A DNA stretch of 64,000 nt, taken from Halioglobus sp. GTDB taxonomy: Bacteria; Pseudomonadota; Gammaproteobacteria; Pseudomonadales; Halieaceae. The translations under genes and the position numbers were made by a program. Shown here one piece after another: positions 1-8,945 of the stretch. The notes under the pieces were generated by a model. The model made no database searches, was not told where the DNA came from, and saw only the letters and a list, made by a program, of their open reading frames with translations. The stretch lies in contig PABK01000061.1 in NCBI GenBank assembly GCA_002699145.1, positions 240,605 through 304,604 on the forward strand, read 5' to 3'. The first letter of the stretch is position 1, and the number at the start of each line of letters is the position of its first letter.

Positions 1-860
1 TCCGCAGTTTCATAACGGGTAAAGTCCTGGTCGGCGGATTTGCCGCCAGCGAACAGTGGATGCTCGCGGATCTCCGACAACAGCGATGGGTCCCAGTCGT
101 TCACCTTGAACATCAACTCGCCATAGCCGGGCATCTGGATGTAGGTCAACAAGCGCGCAGGCCCGATGGCGAGGGCTTCTTCCTCACTCTGGTCGGCTGC
201 GGTCACCAGCGTCGCCCAGACCTTGCAGGCATTGCGATCCCTGCCGGCGTTCTCGGCGGCGTCACGTACGATTTTCGCCGATGCGGCAAGCGCCTGGTCG
301 GTCAGGAACGGGTGCAGCAGTACACCGTCGTAGTGGCGGCCTGCCAGCGCGAGTGTTTTCGGTCCCAGAGCCCCGAGGAGCAGCGGTGGTGCGTTTTGCG
401 GCGGCTCCTTGATGAACAGGTAGGGAAAGTTGCCCAGTGAATTTTCACCGGAGAATGAGCCGTTGTTCCACAGGCTGCGCAGGACTTCAGGCGCCTCGCG
501 CAATCCCTGCAGGTTAGCGCGTTTCGCTCCGAAAACATCGTACAGCCTGTCAAAGCCACGACCAAATCCCATGGCAAACCGGTTGCCGGATAGGTGGCTC
601 ATGGTTGCGCCGAAGGAGCAGAGCTCCATCGGGTGATGCGTGGGATAGTTCATCAGGCCCGTGGCTATCTTTATCCTGGAAGTTATGGCCGCCGCGGCGC
701 CGCAAAGGACCTCGACGTTCTTGTAGTCGTACCGCTCTGCCGGCCAGATCGAACCGATGCCCAACCGCTCGGCCAGGGGGACCTCCTCGAGGGTTCGCTG
801 CGGGTCGTTGATACGCCCTGGCAGGGTGTAGATGCCTAGCTCTGGAAATTCCTGGCCCAT
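1..860 (-). CDS. LLM-class (luciferase-like) flavin-dependent oxidoreductase, 3' end cut off
   Basis: The reading frame starts at an ATG whose complement lies at 858-860 and stays open to the left edge, giving 286 codons with no stop, so the C-terminus is outside the window. The product begins MGQEFPELGIYTLPGRINDP. It carries the luciferase-like TIM-barrel pattern: an early segment ending in IWPAERYDYKN, then a TRIKIATGLMNYPTHHP-type strand and the FAMGFGRGFD loop, then PPLLLGALGPKTLALAGRHYDGVLLHPFLT. These match the F420/FMN-dependent LLM oxidoreductases (bacterial luciferase family), which oxidise or reduce small organic substrates with a deazaflavin or flavin. The substrate cannot be told from sequence. 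It is transcribed away from the SDR gene at 1278, with about 417 bp between the two starts. Family is confident; cofactor and substrate are not. Confidence 0.85.
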   Translation of the reverse strand, partial: MGQEFPELGIYTLPGRINDPQRTLEEVPLAERLGIGSIWPAERYDYKNVEVLCGAAAAITSRIKIATGLMNYPTHHPMELCSFGATMSHLSGNRFAMGFGRGFDRLYDVFGAKRANLQGLREAPEVLRSLWNNGSFSGENSLGNFPYLFIKEPPQNAPPLLLGALGPKTLALAGRHYDGVLLHPFLTDQALAASAKIVRDAAENAGRDRNACKVWATLVTAADQSEEEALAIGPARLLTYIQMPGYGELMFKVNDWDPSLLSEIREHPLFAGGKSADQDFTRYETA

Positions 861-1277
861 GAAGACTGCTCCTCGAAAAAGTGTCAGGCGCTGTGCCTGC
901 TGGGGGACATGGCCGTGTGCGTTCAATACGGCCTGGTCGCGTCTGGTAACGCCAGGCGTTGCAGTGCGCGCAAGCGAGTGCGCAAAATCCTATCACAGCT
1001 TTTTTGCGTGTATGAAGGGTTGTACGCAACTTCTGTGGTCCAGGTGTTGTGTCCGCCCTTGCAATGAACGAAAAGGACAGACGATTGAATCCTGGTGCAC
1101 ATGTTTTTACTTCTCAGGTGGCTTGAAATATCACACCAGGGGTGCGCGGGTTGTTGCCGATTTAGTCTGTACGTTCGAACCCGGCCGGTACCGTGATGTT
1201 GTATAGTCTAACAGCGCGAGACTGGCGACGGTGCAGCTACCGCCGCCCTGAAAATGCAGAATAAACAGGAAAAAGTT
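861..1277. other. Divergent intergenic region between the LLM oxidoreductase and the SDR
   Basis: This stretch of about 417 bp has no convincing gene. It should hold the promoters for both neighbours. A TATAGT hexamer at 1202-1207 is a possible -10 element for the SDR, but no good -35 lies at normal spacing. A weak inverted repeat, TTGCGT...ACGCAA with 14 nt between the arms, sits at 1004-1029. A purine-rich ACAGGAAAAA tract just before the SDR start acts as its ribosome binding site. Confidence 0.4.
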
Positions 1278-2045
1278 ATGAGCAGACTCAAAGACAAGGT
1301 GGCGTTGATCAGCGGCGCCGCATCCGGGATCGGTCATTCGACAGCGCTGCGTTTCGCCGAGGAGGGCGCTGCGGTGGTCGGTTTCGACCTGAACGCGGCG
1401 GGCGAAGGCTGGCAAGCTATTGCGGCCTGCGCTGCCGACTGCGATTTCCATACTGGCGATGTCACCTGTGAAGGCGATGTCATGGCAGCGGTAGAGCAGG
1501 TCACGGCAAAGTTCGGTCGCATCGATATCCTGGTCAATGCGGCAGGAGTATCAAGCTACGGTGCGACGACGGACGTGGACGAGGAAGAGTGGGATCGCGT
1601 GATGAATATCAACGTGAAGGGCAGCTTCCTCTTCGCCAAGCACGTCGCCAGGGTCATGCAACAACAGCAGTCGGGTAGCATCGTGCATATCGCCAGTGTC
1701 GAAGGCATGGACGGTATCAACGGGCAGTTGAGTTATGGCACTTCCAAAGGCGCCGTGATCCAGATGACGCGCAACATGGCTGCGGACCTGGCGCAGAGCG
1801 GCGTGCGGGTAAACTGCGTCTGTCCCGGCGCCATCGAAACCCCGTTGACCGCCGCGCTCAGGGACGACAGCATGAAAGCAATCAAGCAGCAGATGGAAGC
1901 CGAGCACCTGATGGGCCGCTTCGGCGAGCCCGTCGAGATTGCCAATGCGATTCTGTTCCTGGCCTCCGACGAGGCGTCCTTTGTCACCGGACACCCCCTG
2001 GTTGTGGACGGTGGCTGGACGGCGGGTACCGTACTGGCACTGTAG
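1278..2045 (+). CDS. Short-chain dehydrogenase/reductase (SDR)
   Basis: A 255-residue classical SDR, the usual family length, expected to be a cytoplasmic NAD(P)(H)-dependent alcohol or ketone oxidoreductase. Visible motifs are the Rossmann glycine motif SGAASGIG (residues 12-19), NAAG at 87-90 (in place of NNAG), the catalytic Ser140 (VHIAS) and Tyr153-x3-Lys157 (YGTSK). The tail has the usual PG...ETP and LASDEASFVTGHPLVVDGG signatures. FDLN after the second beta strand puts an Asp at the position that normally favours NAD(H). The ATG at 1278 is chosen because AGGAAAAA precedes it at good spacing; an in-frame upstream extension of eight codons lacks such a site. The gene converges on the decarboxylase at 2055 with only 9 bp between stops. 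Substrate unknown. Confidence 0.92.
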   Translation: MSRLKDKVALISGAASGIGHSTALRFAEEGAAVVGFDLNAAGEGWQAIAACAADCDFHTGDVTCEGDVMAAVEQVTAKFGRIDILVNAAGVSSYGATTDVDEEEWDRVMNINVKGSFLFAKHVARVMQQQQSGSIVHIASVEGMDGINGQLSYGTSKGAVIQMTRNMAADLAQSGVRVNCVCPGAIETPLTAALRDDSMKAIKQQMEAEHLMGRFGEPVEIANAILFLASDEASFVTGHPLVVDGGWTAGTVLAL

Positions 2046-2054
2046 ATCGGCTGC

Positions 2055-3728
2055 TCAGGACCCCAGCAATTGGGTAAAGACGTCGAACACCGCGGACACA
2101 TCGCGGGCATCCAGGTGCAGTTCGATGAGCAGCGGGCCTGGCCCGGCGTATGAATCGGCGACGAGCAGGGCGGCTTCCAGGTCGCCCTCGGTCCGTACCT
2201 CCAGGCTGTGACAGCCGGGAATCACTTCCGCCAGCTTGTGGTAGTGCCACTGTGGTATGTCGTTGAACTCGCCATCATGGATAAGGCGTTCGACGGTATA
2301 GCCCTGGTTGTTGAGCACGAAAACGATGGTCGGCTTCCGGTAACGGGCCAGTGTCGACAGCTCCTGGATAGTCGTCAATAGCGAACCGTCGCCCTCCAGG
2401 GCGATGACCCGCTGCGCCAGTTTGGGCGCGAAGCTGGCGCCCACCGCCGCGCCGAAACACATGCCCATGGATGCCCAGTAGGGTGTGGTGATGCTGATGT
2501 TGCCCTCTTGCAACTGGAAGTTGGCGGCATTGATGCCCGCGCTGGTGTCGGCCGCGACGACATCACCCGGGCGGATGAAATGCACCAGGCGTTGATAGAA
2601 GCGGGTACTGGAAAGGGCTGCGTGTTCTTCCGGCTCGAAAGGCTCGGCCGTGGAGTAGAAAAAGGATTTGACCGGCTGTGCGGGATAACGCAGGCCATCA
2701 GTCGGTTGCATCTGCCGTTCCAGTTCGGCGATGAAGTCCCCCAGCGGAATGCTTTCATGTACCTCACCATGCACTACTGCCTCGTTCTCGCGTACGAAAA
2801 CGGTTTGCTCGCGCTGTAGCCGTGAAGTACCGATACCCATATTCATGTCTGTTTCGTGTGCGCCGATGAACAGCACGATGTCGGCTGTCTCGACGTAGTT
2901 GCGCATATCCTCGGGTGAAATCGCACCCATATACAGACCCAGGCAGCTCTCCAGTTTTTCGATGTAACCGGCTTTGCCGAACATCATGGAGGCCACGGGC
3001 AAACCGGTTTTCTCGATAAACGAGCAAAAGCGGGACTGCAGGTTGAATCGTTCGATTTCGTGCCCGGCACAGACCACTGCGCGTTCGGCGCTGACAATCG
3101 CGGCCACCACTTCGCCTGCCAGCGAAGAGACCCGGGCGTCGGCGCGCCGGGAGCCAGGCGCCGGTATGACCAGGGGTTGCGGTATGCGACTCACGGCCTG
3201 CTGTAAATCCAGCGGCACTTCCAGGTAAACAGGTTTACGCCTGGCCAGGCAGGTTGTAATCGCTTCGTCAATGCGCTCGGGGGCTGTCACGGGATCGTCG
3301 AGCAGTACCGCCGCGGCGGTGACCCCGGTCATCATCTGCAATGGTGCGCGGTAGTTCGCGGGAATGGTGTGGTGCATCTTTGGTTGTTTGTCGAATGCGG
3401 CCATGCGTGGCCCCCCGGAGATGATGACCACGGGAACGTCTTCGGCATAGGCGCCGGCCACGGCGTTGATAATACTGAGCGGGCCGACGCCGCCGGTCAC
3501 CACAGCCGCCCCTGCACCCTGCACCCTGGCATAGCCGTCGGCGGCGTAACCGGCATTCAGTTCGTTACAACAGCCCACATAATCGAGTTTCGAGGCGCTT
3601 AGGTGTTCCAGCAAAGGCATGATGAAGTCGCCTGGAACGCCGAACACGTGCTCGATGCCGATCTCACCCAGGCGTTTAAGCAGGTAGTCAGCGAGCAGGA
3701 AAGTATGTGCGTCCGCGGTGCGTGTCAT
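2055..3728 (-). CDS. Thiamine-diphosphate-dependent 2-oxoacid decarboxylase (PDC/indolepyruvate decarboxylase type)
   Basis: A 557-residue protein with the three-domain layout of the pyruvate/indolepyruvate/phenylpyruvate decarboxylases. It should decarboxylate a 2-oxoacid to an aldehyde using ThDP and Mg2+ in the cytoplasm. Decarboxylase-specific residues are present: Asp34 in GVPGDF, cofactor-activating Glu56 in CNELNAGYAADGYAR, the His119-His120 pair (KMHHT), the ThDP motif GDGS at 446-449 followed by NN at 473-474, and Glu480 in GYTVE. The HH pair and Glu480 favour a non-oxidative decarboxylase over acetolactate synthase. The nitrilase gene lies 21 bp upstream on the same strand, so the two are probably one operon. 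Decarboxylase plus nitrilase suggests handling of an aryl- or branched-chain pyruvate and a related nitrile or amide, but that pairing is inference. Confidence 0.9.
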   Translation of the reverse strand: MTRTADAHTFLLADYLLKRLGEIGIEHVFGVPGDFIMPLLEHLSASKLDYVGCCNELNAGYAADGYARVQGAGAAVVTGGVGPLSIINAVAGAYAEDVPVVIISGGPRMAAFDKQPKMHHTIPANYRAPLQMMTGVTAAAVLLDDPVTAPERIDEAITTCLARRKPVYLEVPLDLQQAVSRIPQPLVIPAPGSRRADARVSSLAGEVVAAIVSAERAVVCAGHEIERFNLQSRFCSFIEKTGLPVASMMFGKAGYIEKLESCLGLYMGAISPEDMRNYVETADIVLFIGAHETDMNMGIGTSRLQREQTVFVRENEAVVHGEVHESIPLGDFIAELERQMQPTDGLRYPAQPVKSFFYSTAEPFEPEEHAALSSTRFYQRLVHFIRPGDVVAADTSAGINAANFQLQEGNISITTPYWASMGMCFGAAVGASFAPKLAQRVIALEGDGSLLTTIQELSTLARYRKPTIVFVLNNQGYTVERLIHDGEFNDIPQWHYHKLAEVIPGCHSLEVRTEGDLEAALLVADSYAGPGPLLIELHLDARDVSAVFDVFTQLLGS

Positions 3729-3749
3729 CAGCGGCTACAACTCCTGTTA

Positions 3750-4718
3750 TCAGGCGCCGTGGACGAGGTTGCTGAACTCGTCCGCAATCAGTTCCGAGGT
3801 GGCCGAAAGCCTGCCTGCGCGCCAGTCGCGCCAGGGAAATATCGATTCCCAGCGGTGTAGTTTCTCGAAGCTGACCGTGGCGGAAATCAGTTGTTCGTCC
3901 TGGCCGGCAACGGCGTAGGGACGGGCGAAGGCGGGGAAGTCCGGCCCGGCGATGACGCTGTTGCCGGCGAAATTGCCGCTGCGTGTGGCTTCCACTTCGC
4001 CTGCCGCGTAACTCTCTGCCCTGGGTGCGCCGGCCACCTGGTTTGCGCTGACGGTATACACGCAGTTTTCCTGCGCCCGGGTACAGGTGACCGCGAGCAT
4101 GTTATCGCGTTTGTAGGGGCCGTTGAACGAGGCGCAGGTGTTGAGAATTACCCGCGCACCTTTCAGCGCCATGATGCGTGTCGGTTCCGGGTTGAACCAG
4201 AAATCGTAGCAGATAATCACTCCGACGGGGCCGAAGCGGGTTTCGAATACCGGCAGTGACCTACCCGGTTTGAAGGTAATCCCTTCGGTGACCCAGGGCA
4301 ATGTTCCCAGGTGCACTTTGCGATACGTGCCCTGGATGCCTTCCGGGCCGACGAATGCCGAGGCGTTGTACAGTACCGATGGGTCGTCCGCGTCGCGCTC
4401 TATCATGCCGAAGGCGACGTACAGGTCCAGTTCCCGCGCGAGTGCCGCCACGCGTTCGGTGGACGGGCCGGGTACGGTCTCGGCCAGGCCCGCGTGGTAA
4501 TCACAGTGATCGGCGCCCTCCCTGCAGGGAACACAGCCGCCGCAGCCGGTAAGCGCTTCTTCCGGGAAGGCGAGTATGTTGACTCCCTGTGCCGCGGCCT
4601 CGCGCATGTTCGTTTCGATTTTCGCCAGGTTGGCGGCCTTGTCACCGGGGGTGCAGGTGAAGTTCACCGCACCGAGAGTGACGAATTTTTCGTAGCGGGC
4701 GTAGCGTTCGGGAATCAT
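3750..4718 (-). CDS. Carbon-nitrogen hydrolase (nitrilase superfamily)
   Basis: A 322-residue nitrilase-superfamily protein. The triad can be read directly: Glu53 in FPEE, Lys134 in YRKVHLG and nucleophile Cys170 in GVIICYDFWFNPEP. Such enzymes hydrolyse nitriles, amides or carbamoyl groups. The start at 4718 is supported by an AAGGAGCC ribosome binding site just upstream; the frame is open for another 68 codons but that leader has no family similarity. Oddly, the loop right after the catalytic Glu is cysteine-rich: Cys59, 62, 65 and 72 with spacing CxxCxxC-x6-C. That looks like a metal or disulfide site and is not part of the standard fold. Probably co-transcribed with the ThDP decarboxylase. 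The precise reaction is unknown. Confidence 0.88.
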   Translation of the reverse strand: MIPERYARYEKFVTLGAVNFTCTPGDKAANLAKIETNMREAAAQGVNILAFPEEALTGCGGCVPCREGADHCDYHAGLAETVPGPSTERVAALARELDLYVAFGMIERDADDPSVLYNASAFVGPEGIQGTYRKVHLGTLPWVTEGITFKPGRSLPVFETRFGPVGVIICYDFWFNPEPTRIMALKGARVILNTCASFNGPYKRDNMLAVTCTRAQENCVYTVSANQVAGAPRAESYAAGEVEATRSGNFAGNSVIAGPDFPAFARPYAVAGQDEQLISATVSFEKLHRWESIFPWRDWRAGRLSATSELIADEFSNLVHGA

Positions 4719-5179
4719 GGCTGGCTCCTTGTTGACCTGCCCGGCGCAGGGACCGGGCAACGCGCGGATGCGTTGGCGCATACGCGGCGAGCGGATTGGT
4801 CTGTTGTTTTCAGCTAGTCTAACCGCTTTTCCACGCGGTGGAAGTCTCCCGCGGGCGAATGCGAAGGGGGACCCGGGAGCCCGGTCCGTACGGCCGCCAG
4901 ACGATTGACTGTGCAGGACCATCGATGACTACTTATGACAATTACCATGGCGGGGAAAATCGTTTACGCTGAATCTGGCTAACGCGGATGTGTATGCCGG
5001 ATGGCTCCGGTGCCGTCCTCGAAGCCTGTGTATGGCCTGTATTTGCAGGATTTCAGATTCCAGGGCGCCCTGGTATGAATGACCGGGTGAAGCCGGTTCG
5101 AATGCGGCGCTATACTGCTGGGACAGCGGTAGCCAGGAAGAGTCCTGGCGCCGGATAACGATAAGTATCGAGGTAGCAC
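4719..5179. other. Divergent intergenic region between nitrilase and TonB receptor
   Basis: About 460 bp with no plausible gene. It separates the minus-strand nitrilase and the plus-strand TonB-dependent receptor and so should hold both promoters. The best candidate for the receptor is listed separately at 5087-5116. I see no strong inverted repeat here. Confidence 0.4.
5087..5116 (+). promoter_or_regulatory. Candidate sigma-70 promoter of the TonB-dependent receptor
   Basis: TATACT at 5111-5116 is a good -10 hexamer. GTGAAG at 5087-5092 is a poor -35, 18 nt away. The start codon follows about 64 nt downstream, leaving a long leader. Suggestive only. Confidence 0.3.
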
Positions 5180-7480
5180 ATGAAGTTTCGCACTGGTATT
5201 TCCCTCACCTCCGCCGCCACCATCCTGCTGCTGACAGCTCCCGTACAGGCGCAAAGGAGTAGCCCGGGGCTGATTCTGGAGGAAGTGATTGTGACGGCCA
5301 CCAAGCGGGAGGAGAACCTGCAGGATGTTCCCGTGGCGGTAACCGCGCTGTCGGCGGACAGCATCAAGGAAGCGCAGATTCACTCCTCCGCGCAGCTCAC
5401 ACAACTGGTGCCCTCGCTGACCCTGCAAAGGGGGTCGGACTCCCGCGAGTCTTCCTTCAACATTCGCGGCGTCGGTACGCAGTCCTTCAGTATCGGTACG
5501 GAGCCCAGCGTCTCCACCATGCTGGACGGCGTGGTGATGGGGCGCTCCGGCCAGGCTTTCATGGAACTGATGGATATCCAGCGGGTGGAGGTGCTGCGCG
5601 GCCCACAGGGCACCCTGTTCGGCAAGAACTCGACGGCGGGTGTGGTGCATATCATTACGAAGCAGCCCAGCGATGAGCACTCTGGCGAGATCATGGCCAT
5701 GGCGCAGAGCGATGAAGAGTATCGCGCCGGCTTCACTGTCTCCGGTCCATTGACTTCCGACCTGGGATACCGCCTGACCGCCTCGGGGAACGACCTGGAC
5801 GATTACACCAAGAACTTCTATGACGGCGAGGACTACAACGGGTACCACAACTGGACGGCGCGCGGAAAGCTGCGCTGGGCGCCTACCGATGACCTGGACT
5901 TCACCCTGTCCGCGGACTACGGCGACCAGGAGTGCAAGTGCACCGTGGCCCCGATAGGTTACCTCGAGCCATGGGACGGGAACGAGGAGGAGGTGCAGGA
6001 CATCCTCGACCTGATATCCCCGGTGGTGCCCTCGGATGACAACACCGAGGTGAACATCAACAACGTACCCAAGTCGGAGTCCGACCAGTGGGGCACCTCC
6101 CTGGAGGCCAACTGGGCGCTCGGCGACTACACCCTGACCTCCATCACGGCGGCGCGTGCGTACGATATCGACGGTAACAGCAATGACGACTACGATGGTC
6201 AGCCGATTACCGTCATCGGGCTGAGCCAAACCGGCGACACCAGCCAGGACCAGTTCACCCAGGAGTTGCGCATTACCTCGCCGGACGAGGGGCCGGTGAC
6301 CTACGTGGCGGGGCTGTACTATTTCGACCAGAGCGTGGACAGGAAGTTTGAGCGGAGCCTGTCCTCCGGTACCGGCGCCCTTATCTCCAGCGGCGTGGCA
6401 AGCTTCACCGCCGACACCACCAACTGGGCGGCCTTTGGCGAGGCTATATGGGCATTTTCCGACGCCTGGCGGCTTGTGTTTGGCGGCCGCTACACCAACG
6501 ATGACGTGAGTTTCGATTACCGCCGCTCCCGTGACGGTCTGCCCATCGGTATTCCCGACCCTGTCGACCCGTCCTCGGGTTCGACGGATGAGGACGATTT
6601 TTCCGGCAAGCTGGCCCTGCAGTGGGATTTCAACGCGGACAGCATGGCCTACCTGACCTATGCCCAGGGCTACAAGGGTCCCGCTTTCGACCTGACCTTC
6701 GAATCCGATCCGGAGACGCAGGACCGGGTGGACCCCGAGACCTCCGACTCCTGGGAGCTGGGCATGAAAAGTACCTGGTTTGACGGTCGCGCCATGCTGA
6801 ACGCGGCGGTGTTCTACTCGAAGTACGATGATTTCCAGGCGGAGGGATTTTTCGATTCCGACGGTCTTCCCAATTGCCCGCCGGACAACCTCACCTGCGA
6901 CCCGGATGACGATCCCGGGGCGTTTATCCTGATCAACGCGGGCAAGGTGACCACCCAGGGCGTCGAGCTGGACTTCCAGGCCGCGCTAACCGAAAACCTC
7001 CGTATCACGGGCGGGCTGTCCTATATCGATACAAAGATCGACGAGTACCCCAATGGTCCGTGCAGTAACGGCCAGACCTATCGTGAGGAATGTGACCTGT
7101 CGCAAGACCTGTCCGGTGGCGAACTGCCGTACACGCCGGAATGGAAGGGCAACCTGACCGCCAGCTATTTCTGGACGAGGGACAGCCTGTTTGACGTGGT
7201 GTTTATCGGTGCAATGCACGGCCAGGATGAAGTGCAGTATTCGCTCGCCCAGGACAAGTACGCCATTGGCGACGCCTATACGATCTTTGATGCATCGGTG
7301 GTGTTCAAGGATCATTCCGAGCGCTGGGAAGCGACGCTTTTCGTCAAGAACCTGACCGATGAATTTTACGTCGCGAACATTCGTTCGATGAACGGTGTGT
7401 TTATTCCCAACGCCTACCAGCACACCTACTCAAATGCGGCCGAGCGCCGCTACGGACTGGAAATGCGCTACCGCTGGTAG
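5180..7480 (+). CDS. TonB-dependent outer-membrane receptor
   Basis: A 766-residue TonB-dependent receptor that should import a scarce or large substrate across the outer membrane using TonB-ExbBD energy. Residues 1-24 are a signal peptide ending PVQA. The TonB box is EEVIVTA at 34-40. The plug domain follows (QDVPVAVTALS, FNIRGVGTQS, LDGVVMGRSG, VEVLRGPQGTLFGKNSTAGVVHIIT), then a 22-strand-type barrel ending in the terminal aromatic Trp766 (EMRYRW). The class, with the QDVPVAVTALS plug and GKNSTAG signature, is expanded in marine proteobacteria that use lipids, steroids and aromatics. An extracellular segment has a CKC pair (DQECKCTVAP), matched by CDC in the paralogue at 40469-42775. The substrate is probably hydrophobic, judging from the surrounding acyl-CoA genes (inference). 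Confidence 0.95.
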   Translation: MKFRTGISLTSAATILLLTAPVQAQRSSPGLILEEVIVTATKREENLQDVPVAVTALSADSIKEAQIHSSAQLTQLVPSLTLQRGSDSRESSFNIRGVGTQSFSIGTEPSVSTMLDGVVMGRSGQAFMELMDIQRVEVLRGPQGTLFGKNSTAGVVHIITKQPSDEHSGEIMAMAQSDEEYRAGFTVSGPLTSDLGYRLTASGNDLDDYTKNFYDGEDYNGYHNWTARGKLRWAPTDDLDFTLSADYGDQECKCTVAPIGYLEPWDGNEEEVQDILDLISPVVPSDDNTEVNINNVPKSESDQWGTSLEANWALGDYTLTSITAARAYDIDGNSNDDYDGQPITVIGLSQTGDTSQDQFTQELRITSPDEGPVTYVAGLYYFDQSVDRKFERSLSSGTGALISSGVASFTADTTNWAAFGEAIWAFSDAWRLVFGGRYTNDDVSFDYRRSRDGLPIGIPDPVDPSSGSTDEDDFSGKLALQWDFNADSMAYLTYAQGYKGPAFDLTFESDPETQDRVDPETSDSWELGMKSTWFDGRAMLNAAVFYSKYDDFQAEGFFDSDGLPNCPPDNLTCDPDDDPGAFILINAGKVTTQGVELDFQAALTENLRITGGLSYIDTKIDEYPNGPCSNGQTYREECDLSQDLSGGELPYTPEWKGNLTASYFWTRDSLFDVVFIGAMHGQDEVQYSLAQDKYAIGDAYTIFDASVVFKDHSERWEATLFVKNLTDEFYVANIRSMNGVFIPNAYQHTYSNAAERRYGLEMRYRW

Positions 7481-7495
7481 CCGCTGGGAGGGGCT

Positions 7496-7517
7496 GGCCG
7501 ACCCGGCCGGGTCGGCC
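7496..7517. terminator. Perfect 22-bp palindrome between convergent genes, likely bidirectional terminator
   Basis: An uninterrupted perfect palindrome (arms GGCCGACCCGG and its complement) starts 16 bp after the TonB receptor stop and ends 14 bp before the stop of the convergent acetoacetate-decarboxylase-like gene. The location fits a shared transcription stop, though it lacks a clear T-run on either side. Confidence 0.5.
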
Positions 7518-7530
7518 AATTCGTCGGTCG

Positions 7531-8232
7531 TTAAAGTTTGACGCTGGGCCCGAAGCTGCCCTGCATGTGCTCCGTCCAGGCAGAGAGAATGGGCTCCGCA
7601 CTGTCCAGGCCCAGCGAGCGCAGCTCGTCCGCCAGCGGGTGATCGCCCAGTTCGAGCACTACACCATCACCGCCCGGGAGAGCCTGTTCGCCGCTGCCGC
7701 CGCGCGTAAACTCGTTCTGGTGCGGCACCCCTTCGATCAACGTGTAGCCGACGGCCGGTGACAGCTCGGAAGCGCTGTCGCCGCCGCGCGGAACAGTTAG
7801 TGTCAGCACGTGCTTGTTGTCCATGCTGAGCTTGCAGGTCGCGTTGTTGTCGCCGTAGGAAAAATCGATCTCCTCAACCGTTTTCGGGAATCCCCAGATC
7901 TTGAACCCGGCCTCGCAGGTGAAGCTCTGGTTGACGGGGAGTTTGTGGATGTAGGAGCCGACTTCCGCTTCCGGTTGTCCTTTCGGTCGCACGAAGAAGA
8001 TGATCCCCACCTCGTCGTAATCGCCGAGGTCGTTGTCCCGGTAGTCGACAACCACGATCGTCAGTTGGGTCTGGCCGGGGGCGGCCTCGGCTACTTCGAA
8101 CGCATCCGGAATCAGCGCCTGGGCTTTATCACTGTCGACCATGTACATCGCGGTGCCGGAGGACGCGTCGCGAACGACGGCGGGAATCCTGACCTCCTGG
8201 CCCTGGATGGTGAACTGGGTTTGACTGGTCAT
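7531..8232 (-). CDS. Acetoacetate decarboxylase (ADC) family protein
   Basis: A 233-residue protein of the acetoacetate decarboxylase-like fold. Supporting segments are an N-terminal strand block with MYMVDSDKAQALIP, then LTIVVVDYRDNDLGDYDEVGIIFFVRP and SYIHKLPVNQSFTCEAGFKIWGFPKTVEEI. The Lys in GFPKTVEE is in the region of the Schiff-base lysine of true ADC, so it may act on a beta-keto acid or carry out an aldol/dehydratase-type reaction like other ADC-fold enzymes. Of two nearby ATGs, 8232 sits 8 nt from AAGGAG whereas 8238 sits only 2 nt from it, so I take 8232. The SRPBCC gene lies about 80 bp upstream on the same strand and is probably co-expressed. The reaction is not established by sequence. 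Confidence 0.8.
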   Translation of the reverse strand: MTSQTQFTIQGQEVRIPAVVRDASSGTAMYMVDSDKAQALIPDAFEVAEAAPGQTQLTIVVVDYRDNDLGDYDEVGIIFFVRPKGQPEAEVGSYIHKLPVNQSFTCEAGFKIWGFPKTVEEIDFSYGDNNATCKLSMDNKHVLTLTVPRGGDSASELSPAVGYTLIEGVPHQNEFTRGGSGEQALPGGDGVVLELGDHPLADELRSLGLDSAEPILSAWTEHMQGSFGPSVKL

Positions 8233-8313
8233 GCTCATGTCTCCTTGTTGTCGGCCTCTGCGCACCGGGAAATGGGAAGGGTTGATGCTCCCACGCAATA
8301 GTCTCGGCTGTAC

Positions 8314-8823
8314 TTAGCTGGCTTTTTGCGCGAACTCTTCGGTGTATTTCTTGAAGCGCCGGAACATCCACTGGTTGGCCATACGCATAATGGGGCGCGT
8401 CAGCGCATCGCTCCACTTCGGTCCCCCTCGCTTCTCCATCGCCATGTACCAGACTACCCTGCAGGTGCCGTCACCGAGATCGGTCACGCGGTAGTCCTCG
8501 AGGAATTTTTCCGGGTTCTCCTTGCTGCACCCCAGGAAGGTAAAGGCCATGCGTTTGCCTGGCTCCCAGGCGATGAATTCCTCATAGCCATTCATATCGC
8601 CCATCATGTACACGGTGCGCGTGGTGCCGATGCCGAAAGGTTTGGGAGAGGTCCACTCCACCCGCTGGATCGGCAGCGCCCAGACCGTCCAGGCGACCTC
8701 GTCCTCAAACACTTCGAATATCTGTTCCGGTGTGGCCCTGACCACGACTTCCGAGCGGTAGACGTTTTTGCTCTGCTCGAGAAATTCCAGGCCTACCGGG
8801 GTGCACTCAAAGTAGTCGCTCAT
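8314..8823 (-). CDS. SRPBCC (START-like) family protein
   Basis: A 169-residue protein with the helix-grip lipid-binding fold of the SRPBCC superfamily: YRSEVVVRATPEQIFEVFEDEVAWTVWALPIQRVEW, then GIGTTRTVYMMGDMNGYEEFIAWEPGKRMAFTF. These proteins bind hydrophobic ligands and act as cyclases, hydroxylase partners or carriers. It is preceded by a good ribosome binding site (ACAGGAGTAAACC) and followed by the ADC-like gene. No membrane segment or signal peptide is seen, so it is cytoplasmic. A role with the neighbouring ADC-like protein on a hydrophobic keto-acid is conjecture. Confidence 0.8.
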   Translation of the reverse strand: MSDYFECTPVGLEFLEQSKNVYRSEVVVRATPEQIFEVFEDEVAWTVWALPIQRVEWTSPKPFGIGTTRTVYMMGDMNGYEEFIAWEPGKRMAFTFLGCSKENPEKFLEDYRVTDLGDGTCRVVWYMAMEKRGGPKWSDALTRPIMRMANQWMFRRFKKYTEEFAQKAS

Positions 8824-8945
8824 GGTTTACTCCTGTTCAGAAGAGAGTGGATACACGCATTATGCATGAGGTATGTATACGGTGAATGGTGTAATACACG
8901 GGCGAAAGACGGGTCTCGCGCCCGGTAAACAGCTGCCTGGCCGGG

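Noticed and set aside
4979..6229. Long minus-strand open frame (416 codons) opposite the first half of the TonB receptor
   Set aside because: Valine/glycine/arginine-rich composition without any motif; it is the mirror frame of the receptor gene.
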